NCBI GenBank assembly: GCA_048013815.1
Contig: CM106585.1
Coordinates: 17,236,001 to 17,300,000 of the forward strand
Direction of reading: 5' to 3'
DNA from: Setoptus koraiensis
Lineage: Eukaryota; Arthropoda
DNA length: 64,000 nucleotides
Part shown: in pieces, positions 26,414 to 37,905 of the stretch
Numbering within the stretch: the first letter of the stretch is position 1
Layout: every line of letters begins with the position of its first letter
The notes under the pieces: generated by a model
Seen by the model: the letters and a program-made list of their open reading frames with translations, nothing else
Databases searched by the model: none
Told to the model about the DNA's origin: nothing
Position numbers and translations under genes: made by a program

Positions 26414-26923
26414 ATAATGCTGCACTGAGGGTAGGGGGCGTGACGACGGTATTCAATGTGCGGTCTGTGATGCCGTTTGGGCATCCCATTCCACGGTTCG
26501 AACCGCCGATGGAAAATACAAGCCTGCACAGTGTTTACCACTATTATTGTTATTATTTTGTGCCAACTTCGTACATCTGTGCACCTAAAGTCTGCACAGA
26601 TTTCACCTGGCATCGTCTGGCATTTCATCGTATACGGAATAGCTAAGAAAGTATCTTCATCTGGATACAGCGGAATACTGTAGTATATTGTTCACATCCA
26701 TAGAAAGAAACCAACAGTAGCAACAACAACAACAACAACTAGTAGTAGTAAACATTCATAATAAGCCTTGTTGTCCTTGCGCTATTTACTTACAATTTAG
26801 CTTCATCAAAACAACAACTATTTGTTGAGTATGCTAAATTATTATCAACAAAAATTAATTTCTCGTGCATTCAAAATTATTAGATTTCGATTATTTATTT
26901 GCAATTCCACCAAGCCTTAAATA
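26414..26923. other. Cereblon upstream region
   Basis: AT-rich sequence with a short CAACAACAACAACAAC/TAGTAGTAG microsatellite at about 26719-26750. It presumably contains the cereblon promoter and 5' UTR. No other feature is seen. Confidence 0.5.
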
Positions 26924-29263
26924 ATGGATGAGGATGGCTGTAAAAAAGAAAATATCAATGGCCTTAATGGAGTCAACAACAGTAATAATAACTATAATTT
27001 GCGTAGCAAAATAGCCATCAATTCAAATGGCGGCGAAAACCCAGATACAGACTCATGTAAGGCTCCCGTTGAAGCGGTTATATTGTGCGATACATACCAA
27101 AGTAAACAATCAAGTCAAAACTCTCACCTCACAATTGAAGGTCCGGTGGCTAATAGAGACCAACTAGTTCAAAGTGACGAAACTTCGCATGGGTCGTACA
27201 CCTTTTCTGGGCTTGACAGCTCGGGAACGTCACTAAACTTGGATAATGTTTCTTTTCATTGTGACAACAAAAATGATAATTCTGTCAGCCCTTTGGACAC
27301 TCGCTCAGCAGATGACACTCAAAAAAACTTTCCAGATGGGCCTCAGTCAAATAAACCAACCGATTACAGTTGTACATCGACAATCTCTAATCAACCTGGT
27401 CAACCCTGTGAATTATTTGGCGAAAATATCTCCGAATCTGGCAATAGTAACACTGCCTCTTGCGAAAACTATCAATTAATGCAAGACAATACCGTGTATT
27501 CCTATGATCAGCCACCGGATGAAATCTCACACGAGGTCGATATCAGCTCTTCAGGTCAGGATGCGAGTAACAATGATTCAGATTCTGCCCAAACCACTAA
27601 ACCTGAACGAGTTGTTGAACTGTTGCGTACAAGCAGTCGCTCTAGTGATCACGACGATAATTCTGTCTTGGAGGAGCATGATTGGGTTTTGGAAGACAAG
27701 TTCTATGATTTGGACATCCTGGAGGATGCCGTTAATGGAAATGTAAATGGTGAAGATGATGACGATGATGATCATGATGGCGATAATGAGCACGATGCTG
27801 ATGATGATGAAGATGATGATGATGATATTTATGTTGATTATTATTACATTGATAATAGAGACGAATATGTAGAAATAGATGGCTATGAGGATAATCAAGA
27901 CAGTGAAGAAAACTCTGATGATCCTATGGATACCAATGATTCAGATGAGGACATGGATGAGGACACAGATACAGACGGTGATAACACTGGTCAACAAAGG
28001 AGTATTACGTACGATACATCTTTACCTGCAAGACATAACTATTTGGGTGAGAATCTTGAGGAGCTCGAAGGAAGGCATATTCTAGATGAGCAGTGTTTGA
28101 CAAGGTTGCCCATCTTGGAAATAGATAGAATTATTCTCTTACCAGGGCAGTTGTTGCCGATTAATGCACGTACATTGAGTCCTCACGTTGTAGATAATTT
28201 AAGACAGTGTTTCGAGGATGGCACAAGAACTTTCGGGTTCACTTGCACCACTCACATCAAACCCGGTGACTATGGAACAACTGCCGAAATTCGTAACTAC
28301 ACAGTAGATGACGAGGGGAACATGAAATGCATCGTGGAAGGGAGTCAACGATTCAAAATAATATCGGCAGATCGTGCTGGACCGCTCAGCACCCTTTATG
28401 GATCAGTATTGATTCTACCAGAATTAGTACTAGGCAGTCCATATGGATCTGACTGTTCTTTATCCAGGTTTTCTATAAGCGAACATAAAGATAAAATCAA
28501 CCAACTTAGAAGTTTAAAGTACCCCATATGGGTTTACAAATACTATGACACAGATGAATTGGTGAAACGAATTCGTGATCACCTTAAACACTGGCTCATA
28601 GTTCATAAGGACAACCCCGTCAAAGAAAGAAACAATGAAAGTAGCCGAGGAGAAACCTCTCAAAGAGCCTCATCTGAGTGTCAAAGAGGACAAAGTTGCA
28701 TAAATCTAATATCGAGTGATCCACGTAGTTTCAGCTACTGGGTAGCGGGTAACTTGCCTATCGATCTTGAAGATAGAGCGAAAGCTCTAACTTTTGATTG
28801 TGCCGAATCGAGGCTGATTTGGGTACTGTCAATTCTAGAAAAAAGAAGTGATTTGTGTTGTGCAAACTGCGAGACAAAGTTCTGTTCAAAAGATGATGCT
28901 TTTTCTATGTCAAGATCTGGCCCTCAGAGCTCATATGTCAACGAGCACGGCTACATACATGACACTCTAACGGTCTACAGAGGGCGAAACTTGAGATTCC
29001 GTGGGGACTGGGAAAAGCAGTACAGGTAGGTGATTCTCTTGAAACCAGATTCAAATGAATGATTGTAATTCATGAACACAAGAGTTAACATTCATTACAC
29101 TATCTTTCGATATCCATACAGTTGGTTTCCAGGTTACCTTTGGAGAATTTGCATCTGCATTAGTTGCTATCACCACATTGGATGGTGTTTCAAAACATAC
29201 GAAAAATCATTGAAGCCGGAGAAGTTTTATGGACTGTCACGACAGAATATTCGTCTAAAATAA
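26924..29263 (+). CDS. CRBN: Cereblon, CRL4 E3 ligase substrate receptor (2 exons)
   Basis: Exons are 26924-29025 and 29122-29263, with a 96-bp intron (donor gtaggt, acceptor tacag). The joined protein is 747 residues. A TAA stands two codons before the ATG. Residues 1-380 are disordered, with a long Asp/Glu tract at about 277-350. The Lon N-terminal domain follows at about 385-560 (RLPILEIDRIILLPGQLLP). The CULT domain is at about 640-747. It has zinc ligands CANC and CISC, the NEHGYIHDTLTVY strand, and all three pocket tryptophans (W702, W708, W722, equal to human W380, W386, W400). Human cereblon binds DDB1 through its middle region and recruits C-terminal cyclic-imide degrons; here I infer the same role. 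Human H378 corresponds to Tyr and human V388 to Ile710. The acidic N-terminus is much longer than in vertebrates. Confidence 0.95.
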
Positions 29264-29297
29264 TGTTACGTTTCTAGTTTTTTAACTTGTCTTTCAC

Positions 29298-29303
29298 AAT
29301 AAA
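29298..29303 (+). terminator. Cereblon poly(A) signal AATAAA
   Basis: It lies 35 bp after the cereblon stop. The Spt6 signal on the other strand is only about 35 bp further right, so the two 3' ends nearly overlap. Confidence 0.7.
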
Positions 29304-29337
29304 CACATAAAACTAATTTTATATCAAACATAAGTAT

Positions 29338-29343
29338 TTTAAT
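29338..29343 (-). terminator. Spt6 poly(A) signal ATTAAA
   Basis: Read on the minus strand, this common variant hexamer lies about 75 bp after the Spt6 stop. No AATAAA is seen nearby on that strand. Confidence 0.5.
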
Positions 29344-29416
29344 GATTATCACTGTAATCTACAACTTCGCTCTAAACCAGAGCTTGTTCACAAACACCGA
29401 CGTAGATTAATAAAAT

Positions 29417-32400
29417 CTAAACACTGCTTATAGACATCAGTGATCGGTCGGTAGTCATAATGTGTGGATCTCTATGATAGTTTTCTTTGAACCAACGTAA
29501 GAGTTGACCAATAGAGGTGAAGATATTTTTCCTAAATCTGTACCCTAGTGGGGTTATAGAGATGTATTCATGGCGAACTTTGTTTTTAGGTAAGTAAGCC
29601 AAAAGAAATTTGCCAGGAAACTCTTTGGATGGACAAATAAAATAATGAATCTTGCCTGGAAGTTTGGATTTTTCTGTGAACAGTAGATCCGATAAACTGT
29701 CTCTTTCTCTATCTCGTGGTTTTTGACAATACTTGTAATTCAACAAGTCGCGGACGAATGAAGCCATAGGTTGGATGTGGCGGGCAATTATCTCATCAAG
29801 ATCTTCATAGGATTCCTCGTTAATGAAAAGTTGATGACCTAAGCTAAAAGCATTATCTTTACCTTCTTCACGTATGTTGATATGCTGATTTATTCCATCT
29901 GCAACTTTCCACGATACTGTTAAGTAGTTCTGACCCATCGAGGACGGTCTGATGATCGCTGCTCCAAGCTCCATTTCAGCCAAACGTTTTTCTGCGGCTT
30001 TGTAGTCAATATTATGAAAAGAAGGATGAACTATAATTCGTTTACAATAAGGACGTTTCACTTGTTTCTTATTCCTATTTTCTTCCATTTTCTCTTGCTC
30101 CTCTTCGGCTTTGTGATCATAAAAATCATCTTTAGCAGGCTTAAGTTTACCTTCTCTATCTAAAAGGTCGGAGGTCCGACACGTCAAGTCACAACTAAAT
30201 CGTTCTATGTTTATCTTTGTTATTCTGGCATGGACGGTCATTCCTGGGGCAACTCGCTCTGACGGATCGACGACCTCTTTATCGCTTATGAGTTTTACGG
30301 GTACGAAACCTTGAAGACCATTATCCAATCGACAGCGCAACCCTTTCGCCTCGCCAGGACACAAGTTTTGGTCATAATGATGCCAAACTTCACTCAGTTC
30401 TTGAAAATCACACCGGAAGCAGAATGGACATTTCCAAGTACCTGTACCATCGATTCTCGATGGATTCGCTCCATCGAACTCGGATGCTGAGGGTTTCTTC
30501 TTGATTATTGATGTGACTTCTGCAGTTATGAGTTTGCCTATAAAAAAGGTGGCGGGAGTTTCTTTCGTCAAGAGAGCAAACAACTCCTCTTGTCCGGGTG
30601 CCTTATAAGGATCTCTGAGATCTTTGTATCTATTAGTGAGTTCTTCTCGAATAGAATAAAGTGTGTAAGTCTTTTTACCCTCATTTCTAACAACATCAAG
30701 CTCATGAGCGAATGCGTCGAGATCTAGATCACCCAATTTGTCGGGGCACTCCAGAATTTCCTCAATAGCATGAGCAGTGGTTTCTTCAGATGCCCCTTCT
30801 TCATAATCCAAAGCATCACTAGCTATTTTCTTGGCTAGACCGTACGACTGAGGGTGAATACGAGTTGAATCCAAAGTAGTAACGTGCTCATCGGGATAGC
30901 TTTCTGCAAGAACATCTGTGTCCAACTTGATGAAGCCGGAACAATTGATATAAATAACCGCAGTCATGCCCAATTCCTTAATCAATTGCTGCCTGGATGT
31001 CAATTGACCACTCTTGAGTTTTCTTATACTTCTTAGCAAATGAGATGCTTTCCTCGGTCCTAAACCACAAATGAACTGAACAACACTAGATGTGTGAGGA
31101 TGAGCAATAGCTCGATTGATATCAACACCTACTTCATTAACTCGGTTGATGAATTCGTTGTGAATTGTAGTCAGTAAGTCCTCTTTAGCGACGGAATCTT
31201 GCAAAGGATGGCATCTGATGCACAATATCTCATTGTCTTCGTTACAAAGCTTCGCAAATTCTATGAGGGGATCAGCTAGACGTCTGGCTATTGAAACTGC
31301 TTGTAGCAGCGGCGGTGGATAATCAGGGAATTCTTCTTGGGCTTTCTTAGAATTCATGTAAACGTTGGCTAACTCGTTATCTACAATTTCTATAGGTATA
31401 TTGGGAATACCTTCGCTCTCAGACAACTCCATCATTAGCTGACCTAAGTCCTCCCATATATATTTTGTCTGCACCGATTCCGCTGCTAGAGCAATAACGT
31501 GTGGCTTTCTATGCATGATGAATTGCTTAAATTTTATTCTATCTCTCGTCTGATTTTCTTTTTCCACTGCATTCATTCTGTCCCTACGTTTCCTGACCAG
31601 TAAATTCGGAAGCCTGACATGCTCCAATACCTCGCCTTCGTTGTCGATTATCACCGCAAAAGATGGTGAGCCAGGATCCGCAGGAGATGAAAATCCCATA
31701 ACTTTGAGACCATTCCTAAGTTCAAAGTCCTCGTCATCTTCGAATTGACTAAGTGGGACATAGGGAGCTATTTTCAGCCAATCGAAAAATTTCTGACCAC
31801 AAGTTTTGAGGATTTTACTGTCGGTCTCTTGCATAAGTTTTACTCTGAGCTCTTTATCAAAAGTTGGCAGAAGAAACTTTTCTATCGCCATCTTGACCGC
31901 ATCCTCCCTTTGATCGTTCCATTCCTTGGTGACAAGACTGGAGAAATCTGAAAAGTATAATCCTTTCAATGATTCTTGGTAAGGCGATATGCTTGCAACT
32001 CGACTCTCGTTGTCCACAGCTTCGATGGAGATCGTCATTTCAATAAGTTTATCTTTCTCAGCATTACTCAAGTACTTAAACTGGTCTCTCATCAGAGAAT
32101 GGACAGGCTTATTCCTCAAATATTTCATCGAATAGCAAGGATGATTCTCATCAATCTCTTTGAGTCCAGCCAAGGTTGGTTTGGAGTTTATCACAGCTTT
32201 TTCGAAGTAGAAAGAACGAATGGTCTGGCGTACTAACGGATCACAGCTTATTTCTTTGGCGTACATGAATCTAGCGGCCTTCAGAAAGTCTTCCTTAGAT
32301 ATCTTGAGATTACCTAGCTCTTCCAGTTGCTTTTCTGCCTCTTCCAATGGTTTTACTTGGTGCTGCTTAACATTGTTGCGCTGGTAATCATCCCTGAGAT

Positions 32401-34108
32401 TCTCACCGAATGCTTCTGGCTTAAGACCAAATTTTTCGACTAAGTTACCGACATACATGTCACGGTATATTTGGTAATAGTTTTTCCTTTGAGATATTTT
32501 GAACCTGGACATCCTTTCATATAGCTGCATCTCTTCGTTCTCAGGTTCCTCTTCCTCGGGATCAGACTCTTTTTCTGCCTCCAGTTCTTCTTGGTCTGGA
32601 TTTTCTGGATCTCTCACTCTTGCCGCTTTGGCGGCAGCCTTTTCTTCATCTCTTCGCTGTTTGGCTAGCTTTAGCTTGTCATTCTTATAAGCTCGCATAT
32701 CAGATAAGTGACTGGAGTAATAGAGGTTGAAATGGGCCCGACAATCATCTATTTCTATCTGGCTAGCGGCTTTGGTAACCCGTTCCTTATCTAAGGGTTG
32801 GATTGGTCTTATTCTAGGATCAGGAGTAGCTGATTGTTTTTGCTTATGTTCTATATATTCGTGCATATCATCGTATAATCTACAAAGAGAATCTTTGCTT
32901 TTCTGCAAACGGCACCATTTTTCATCGTATTCGAAGACGAACCACATGTTACTGATGGAAAGATTCTCGACATATTCACGTCTATAGAAGGCTATAACAG
33001 GGGTTTCGAGCTTCTCATTCCTCATGTATCTCAGTGCGTCAACGATCTGACGTATGACTGTGTCCTCTTTTCGTCCCGCGATGGGTTCGTGGTCATTTTC
33101 TACACACGATATTGTTCTTTTGTTGAATACTTGTTCATAGATCCAGGCAGCCTCTTTTTCCAATTCAGTATCGTGTGTTTCAGTTACTGGTGTAGATCGA
33201 AGCTGAAATCTTTCTGGCTCGTCTTTCAATCTTATCTGATTGTCAAAAGTTGTGAGATGAGAGCGCTCCAATTCTGCGGGTTCGTATACTTCATAAATAG
33301 TTTTAAGAGTTGCCCTTCCGTGACCTCGTGATTTTCTGGGCCTTCTGCGACCCTCTTCATCGTCAGCTTCCTCGTCATCGTCGGCGTAATCTTCCTCCTC
33401 ATCGCCCTCATATTCCTCCTCCTCATTAAGATCGCCAAAGTCGAAGTCAACACCAAAAATGTCTTGGGCTTGCTGCATAGCTGCGTCATTGTAACGATTG
33501 CCTCCCTTCTTCTTCTTTGGTCTGGATATAGGTTGATCGTTGTCATCAACAATAAAATCGTCTTCATCTGACTCACTTTCTTCATCACCGGAACCGTCTA
33601 GTCCATCTAGATCATCTCCAGCCCGAGAACGGCGGTCCCTAGGATCTGCATCACCAGTCGGTGTTGCCCCGTCATCGTCTCCACCAAATAGCTCACGAGC
33701 GATAACCTCCCCATCATCGACATTTTCATCCTCATCTTCGTCATCACTGATCCTTCTGATACGTTTGAATTTTTTCTTCTTTTGAATTTTGACACCAGCA
33801 TTCTCTTCTATGAGTTCAAGATCCTCGGAATCTAAATCAGAATTATCTTCTTCTTCTTCATCGTGTGAACGCTTCCGACCAGAGACTTCGTCATCCGACT
33901 CTTCGGCATCTTCTTCCTCTTCGTCATTTATAAGATCTCTCATTTCCTCAGCGATTTCATCCTCATTGTCCTCCTCTTCTTCGGAACTGTCTATTTCAGT
34001 CCTACTTTTGGCCGATTTCTTCTTCTTAGCTTTGAGGAGTTCTTCGCGTACTTCTTCGTCTTCACTCCCTTCGCTCTCTTGAGCCTCTTGATCGAAGAAC
34101 ACGGACAT
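29417..34108 (-). CDS. SUPT6H: Transcription elongation factor Spt6
   Basis: A single uninterrupted 1563-residue frame. Spt6 is a nuclear histone H3-H4 chaperone that travels with RNA polymerase II. Visible parts: an acidic Asp/Glu/Ser N-terminus (1 to about 265), the helical core, and a YqgF/RNase H-like region at about 812-950 (FAVIIDNEGEVLEHVRLP). A helix-hairpin-helix follows near 1000-1030 (ICGLGPRKASHLLRSI). Then come a Cys-rich segment matching the animal protein (WKCPFCFRCDFQELSEVW), an S1 domain at about 1250-1330, and tandem SH2 domains from about 1355 (AIIRPSSMGQNYLTVSWKV) to 1548. The vertebrate C-terminal tail after the SH2 pair is absent, so the protein ends at about 1563 rather than 1726 residues. 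The start ATG is in good context, and the absence of introns in so long a gene is unusual for an animal. Confidence 0.97.
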   Translation of the reverse strand: MSVFFDQEAQESEGSEDEEVREELLKAKKKKSAKSRTEIDSSEEEEDNEDEIAEEMRDLINDEEEEDAEESDDEVSGRKRSHDEEEEDNSDLDSEDLELIEENAGVKIQKKKKFKRIRRISDDEDEDENVDDGEVIARELFGGDDDGATPTGDADPRDRRSRAGDDLDGLDGSGDEESESDEDDFIVDDNDQPISRPKKKKGGNRYNDAAMQQAQDIFGVDFDFGDLNEEEEYEGDEEEDYADDDEEADDEEGRRRPRKSRGHGRATLKTIYEVYEPAELERSHLTTFDNQIRLKDEPERFQLRSTPVTETHDTELEKEAAWIYEQVFNKRTISCVENDHEPIAGRKEDTVIRQIVDALRYMRNEKLETPVIAFYRREYVENLSISNMWFVFEYDEKWCRLQKSKDSLCRLYDDMHEYIEHKQKQSATPDPRIRPIQPLDKERVTKAASQIEIDDCRAHFNLYYSSHLSDMRAYKNDKLKLAKQRRDEEKAAAKAARVRDPENPDQEELEAEKESDPEEEEPENEEMQLYERMSRFKISQRKNYYQIYRDMYVGNLVEKFGLKPEAFGENLRDDYQRNNVKQHQVKPLEEAEKQLEELGNLKISKEDFLKAARFMYAKEISCDPLVRQTIRSFYFEKAVINSKPTLAGLKEIDENHPCYSMKYLRNKPVHSLMRDQFKYLSNAEKDKLIEMTISIEAVDNESRVASISPYQESLKGLYFSDFSSLVTKEWNDQREDAVKMAIEKFLLPTFDKELRVKLMQETDSKILKTCGQKFFDWLKIAPYVPLSQFEDDEDFELRNGLKVMGFSSPADPGSPSFAVIIDNEGEVLEHVRLPNLLVRKRRDRMNAVEKENQTRDRIKFKQFIMHRKPHVIALAAESVQTKYIWEDLGQLMMELSESEGIPNIPIEIVDNELANVYMNSKKAQEEFPDYPPPLLQAVSIARRLADPLIEFAKLCNEDNEILCIRCHPLQDSVAKEDLLTTIHNEFINRVNEVGVDINRAIAHPHTSSVVQFICGLGPRKASHLLRSIRKLKSGQLTSRQQLIKELGMTAVIYINCSGFIKLDTDVLAESYPDEHVTTLDSTRIHPQSYGLAKKIASDALDYEEGASEETTAHAIEEILECPDKLGDLDLDAFAHELDVVRNEGKKTYTLYSIREELTNRYKDLRDPYKAPGQEELFALLTKETPATFFIGKLITAEVTSIIKKKPSASEFDGANPSRIDGTGTWKCPFCFRCDFQELSEVWHHYDQNLCPGEAKGLRCRLDNGLQGFVPVKLISDKEVVDPSERVAPGMTVHARITKINIERFSCDLTCRTSDLLDREGKLKPAKDDFYDHKAEEEQEKMEENRNKKQVKRPYCKRIIVHPSFHNIDYKAAEKRLAEMELGAAIIRPSSMGQNYLTVSWKVADGINQHINIREEGKDNAFSLGHQLFINEESYEDLDEIIARHIQPMASFVRDLLNYKYCQKPRDRERDSLSDLLFTEKSKLPGKIHYFICPSKEFPGKFLLAYLPKNKVRHEYISITPLGYRFRKNIFTSIGQLLRWFKENYHRDPHIMTTDRSLMSISSV

Positions 34109-35134
34109 GGTTAATTACTGTTTTTCTTTTGCAGTATCAGTGAAGTAAGAGTTGTCTAGAGCACTTGTAGAACTATAAATAAAAGAAGTGGCCCATATAT
34201 TTAAAAACTAGATCATAATAGGAATTGTGTAATAAATATCAGTGATTTGTGATGAAACGAATTCTTTTGAACCACTATGATAACAACTTGAAACGTGCTG
34301 AGGGGTACGGGTGAATAAAAGCTGGTGATACCTTGTGGTATAGGTATTGACTGCTAGAGGACGCTGGATGCTTTCATGATGCCAATGAAACAGGATGATT
34401 TTTGGTGAATACATACAAAATATAGTTTAGATCTGACAGAGTAGAGTATTCAACAAATGTTCTGGCTGCCAGCCGTCCATATAGAGAGTTTCTCAAAATG
34501 GGTCCAATTTGCCGATTCATAAATTAGACTTAGAACGTATCAAAATTGAGGGGAATATGACTACAGATTGCGCGCTGGGTTTTTATGCAACATGGATGAC
34601 CTCTTGCGGAAAATTTCCAATCTAACATTGAATTGTCGGCTTCTAAAAATCCAATCAAGAAATGCACTCTCATCGGTAGCCCTTCGTTATCGCTACAAAA
34701 ATGGCGCGGTTTTCAAACAAAAAAATTATCTCGGTGTTAGGGGGGAGGGGGGGGTGAAGAGCAGGAGGCGTAGTTCTCAGCTTCTCCCATTTCCTGAACC
34801 CGGGGAGCCTCTCTTCAAGTTGTGAGACTAAAGATACGATTTTCGAGGCGACTATACGATGAAAACCGATCGAGAAGGAAGTAGTCAAGAAATCATTCCC
34901 GTCAAGCCAAAGTTGGTAAAGTGACGAAAACTGTAGAAAGTAAGTCCAGAGGCGTTAGTTTTGTGCGCGCGTCAATCATATCACCATGTAAGAGTACGTC
35001 GTAATATTTCGGTTCTGTTGCTGTATAGGTAAGTATAAGTCTACAATCGATATTATTGCAAACAATAACGTAACATTTCGATTTGAACAATCATTTGACA
35101 TAATCATGATACATCCGAGTTAACTGTGCGCAAG
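34109..35134. other. Intergenic, Spt6 promoter and TMEM165 3' region
   Basis: No supported gene. It includes the Spt6 promoter. A G-rich run at 34739-34754 could form a G-quadruplex. Confidence 0.5.
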
Positions 35135-36227
35135 TTAGTTTATTGCTCCGTTGAACAAAGCCAGTCCAGCGAAAACCAAAAACAAGAATCCTCCCATTAT
35201 GGTCACTGAAGTAGTTACATTCAAAACGTTTGATTAGCCTTGGATTCTATCATTATACATGAATCTGATAAAAACACAGAGTGATTAGTTAATGCTGTAA
35301 TTGATTAACTTACTTGTCTTGACGGATATCATTTCGGCCACAAATCTTCCTCCTATAACTGCCAGGCCAGTGCACACTAGATGACCAGCTAATGTACCTA
35401 TAAATACTCCTACAACGTCTTCCCGTGCCGCCAAGATAATTGTACTAATCTGAGATCTATCACCCCATTCTGCTAGAAATATCATGGTAAACACCTTGAA
35501 AAACACAGAGCCTATAACCACTAGAAATAGCTTATGCAATCTCTTGAATATCTGTATTGGATTCCTGTAAGTTCTACCATTGTTCTCCGGCTCTTTGCTC
35601 GACGTGTCTTCGTCAGATTCCTGTGAAAGGATGGAATGAAATTTCAGTGAAGTAGTAAAGTTTTCATTACGCCTGTTCGGAAATATCAAGTGACTATAGT
35701 CACACAGTTCAATAAATCATTACCTTTTTTGTGTCTTCCTCTGTGTCTGTTTCTAGACTTTTTTTCACTTCTTCAAATTCATCGGTCTCGCCATTGTCGT
35801 TGACCATGTCGTAAGCTTCTTTTAACATCTTCAAGCCAAATATAATGAACAGAACAATTGATATATAGTGAGTATAGATTTTTGGTATTACTGTGACCGC
35901 TACACCCAGAACTACCGACAACAGAGTCATTAAAAATAAAGCTGATGCCGAGGCCAAAAATATCACTATCTGTGAATTTCTCATAGCCATGATGGCTGTT
36001 ATGAAGAAGGTTTTATCTCCTAACTCCGATACCATCACAACAGAAAATGAGGCCACTAGGGCATGAATCAATGCTGAACTCTCACTGGGCATCCAATAGT
36101 CGGTGATATGACTCTTCGAGGCCAAACTTTCGGCATCCGTCAGATCCGTATATTCGTCGATAGTCAAATTATCACCGTAAGCCATATTTGTAGTATCATC
36201 ATTGTGATATAATTTTTGAGTATCCAT
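35135..36227 (-). CDS. TMEM165: TMEM165/GDT1 family Golgi cation transporter (3 exons)
   Basis: Exons on the minus strand are 36227-35724, 35620-35314 and 35205-35135. Donors are gtaatg and gtaagt, acceptors ttcacag and cttcag, and phases match. The protein has about 293 residues. Both signature motifs of the UPF0016 family are present: SELGDKTFF near residue 67 in the first half and AEWGDRSQI in the second half. Each lies in a transmembrane helix and forms the cation site. The two three-helix halves are joined by an acidic cytosolic loop (ETDTEEDTKKESDEDTS). TMEM165 proteins exchange Ca2+/Mn2+ for H+ in the Golgi and support glycosylation. There is no cleavable signal peptide; the N-terminus is a short acidic tail. 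An AATAAA overlaps the last codons (minus strand, 35144-35139), but whether it is used is unclear. Confidence 0.95.
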
Positions 36228-37823
36228 AATGTTCTAGTTGAAGTTAATCAGTTGATATGATGCTTTATCATGTAAATAAGAAGTATTTGATAAATTACAC
36301 TACTTAGTAGTTGTAAAAAATTATAAAATATTTCGACTGAGGAAGAAGTCACCGTTAACTTCACTTCCGTTCTTTATTGACACTGTTTAGAGGATGTTAT
36401 TGTTTCATACGAATGTTGTTAGCATGCTGAAATATAGGCTGGCCAGATAGTTTTTTATGGCAAGGACAGTAGCTTATGATTAATAAAGTTGTAAAGTTAA
36501 GTATTATTAGTAGAGTTCAATCAACAAAGTTTGTTTGATGAAAAAACTTTGTGCCAATTAGTGTCTATGACTATGATTTGTATCGCAAAAGCATATCACG
36601 AATGACATCGTGATTGCTGAATGGATGAACTCAGATAAATCATTAATTATAAATAGTGAATAATAATGAGTCCACAAAGCACAAAAGAAGAGGAGTTATG
36701 TTGACTAAGGCTACTGCCGTCTTTTGATCAGGCTACTTGTCAGTCCAATCTAGTATTTAGCCGAGATTTGATATACTACTGATCGTATCAGATCATGGGA
36801 GATCAAACAACATCAGACAATTATTTATAGAGTGTATATCTGTATGTGAATATAAGTGTTTATCTTGTTGTTTTGGTTAATGGTTAGCCGCCGAACATGT
36901 TATTATAACCAAGTAGAAATACTTAAGGTAGCACACCATTTTATCATTGGTTTTAGTCCCTTTGAATGACACCGACACAAATATTGTCTTCCGATAATAA
37001 CTGATAATCAAATGTTCAAGTGATCACGGATGTGATGAACATACAAGAGTTTCAAGTTTATAATATAAGTATTTATATATATTTTGATTGTTTGCTACAT
37101 TCCCTCGAGATAATTCGTTGATTCACAACTAGTAAATAATAATGCTTAGGCGCTAAGATAAGATTAAGCCTGGCATTTTCGTCATCGGTCTACAGCATGT
37201 TTCCAACAGTTTATAGATCCCGAATAGATACCATTACATGTGTTTGCTGCCAGCCAATAAACCCGATTAAGTGAGGGTGGCTAAGTTACGCAACATCGGC
37301 TAGATTACCATTGGAAATGATCGTCATGAATGAGGATTAATGGTGAAGTGTAAACTACGCAAGAAAACAGTATCATTACAGTTATCTAATCTGTAATCTA
37401 ACATGCGAATGTGACGATGTCCAATAAATGTACAAAACAAATTATATCTATGTCGATGAGCTTAAATACTACCGTAAAGTAAGTTGCTCGTAGAAAAGGG
37501 CTGGAAGAAAAGATCAATGATGTATTCCTGACAAAGTAAGCCAAGAGAACGTTGCGTCACAACAGACACGAACCCAGCGAGATGGTCAAATGTTGACTTT
37601 CAGTATGGCATCGCAACAATGCACTAATAATTCAATTATCTAGCCGATGATGAACTTGGTGACAGTCACAATGGTTTTGTGCTATTCTAAGCCATGTAAA
37701 TGAATATTTATTTTCAACGCGGTTATTAGTTTCTCTCTCTCTCTCTCTCTCTCCCTCTCACTCTCTTTCTCTCCTTCATCCTTTTCAATGTTACCAGCAA
37801 AGTTATATTGGATGTTCACGTGA
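36228..37823. other. Intergenic, TMEM165 upstream region
   Basis: AT-rich sequence of about 1.6 kb without a supported gene. It ends in a (CT)n run at 37731-37783, close to the 3' end of the next gene. Confidence 0.5.
37731..37783. repeat. (CT)n microsatellite
   Basis: TCTCTC run with CCCTCTCA and CTTTCTC interruptions. Confidence 0.9.
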
Positions 37824-37829
37824 TTTATT
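37824..37829 (-). terminator. Poly(A) signal of the 681-residue secreted protein
   Basis: AATAAA on the minus strand, 77 bp after the stop codon. Confidence 0.55.
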
Positions 37830-37905
37830 TGTGGTCAAGAAAAAGAGGTAGCCATTCTTTGATACACTAATGGATACTGTATGTTTTTAGTCGGTAGTCG
37901 CAACA

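Noticed and set aside
26495-26504. GGTTCGAACC resembling a tRNA T-loop (B box)
   Set aside because: No A box lies at the right distance upstream, and no cloverleaf can be drawn.
34735-34820. Second copy of the foldback element at 26280, suggested by the G-rich run
   Set aside because: Neither the TAGTGATCGGGG end nor the palindrome is present. Only base composition is similar.
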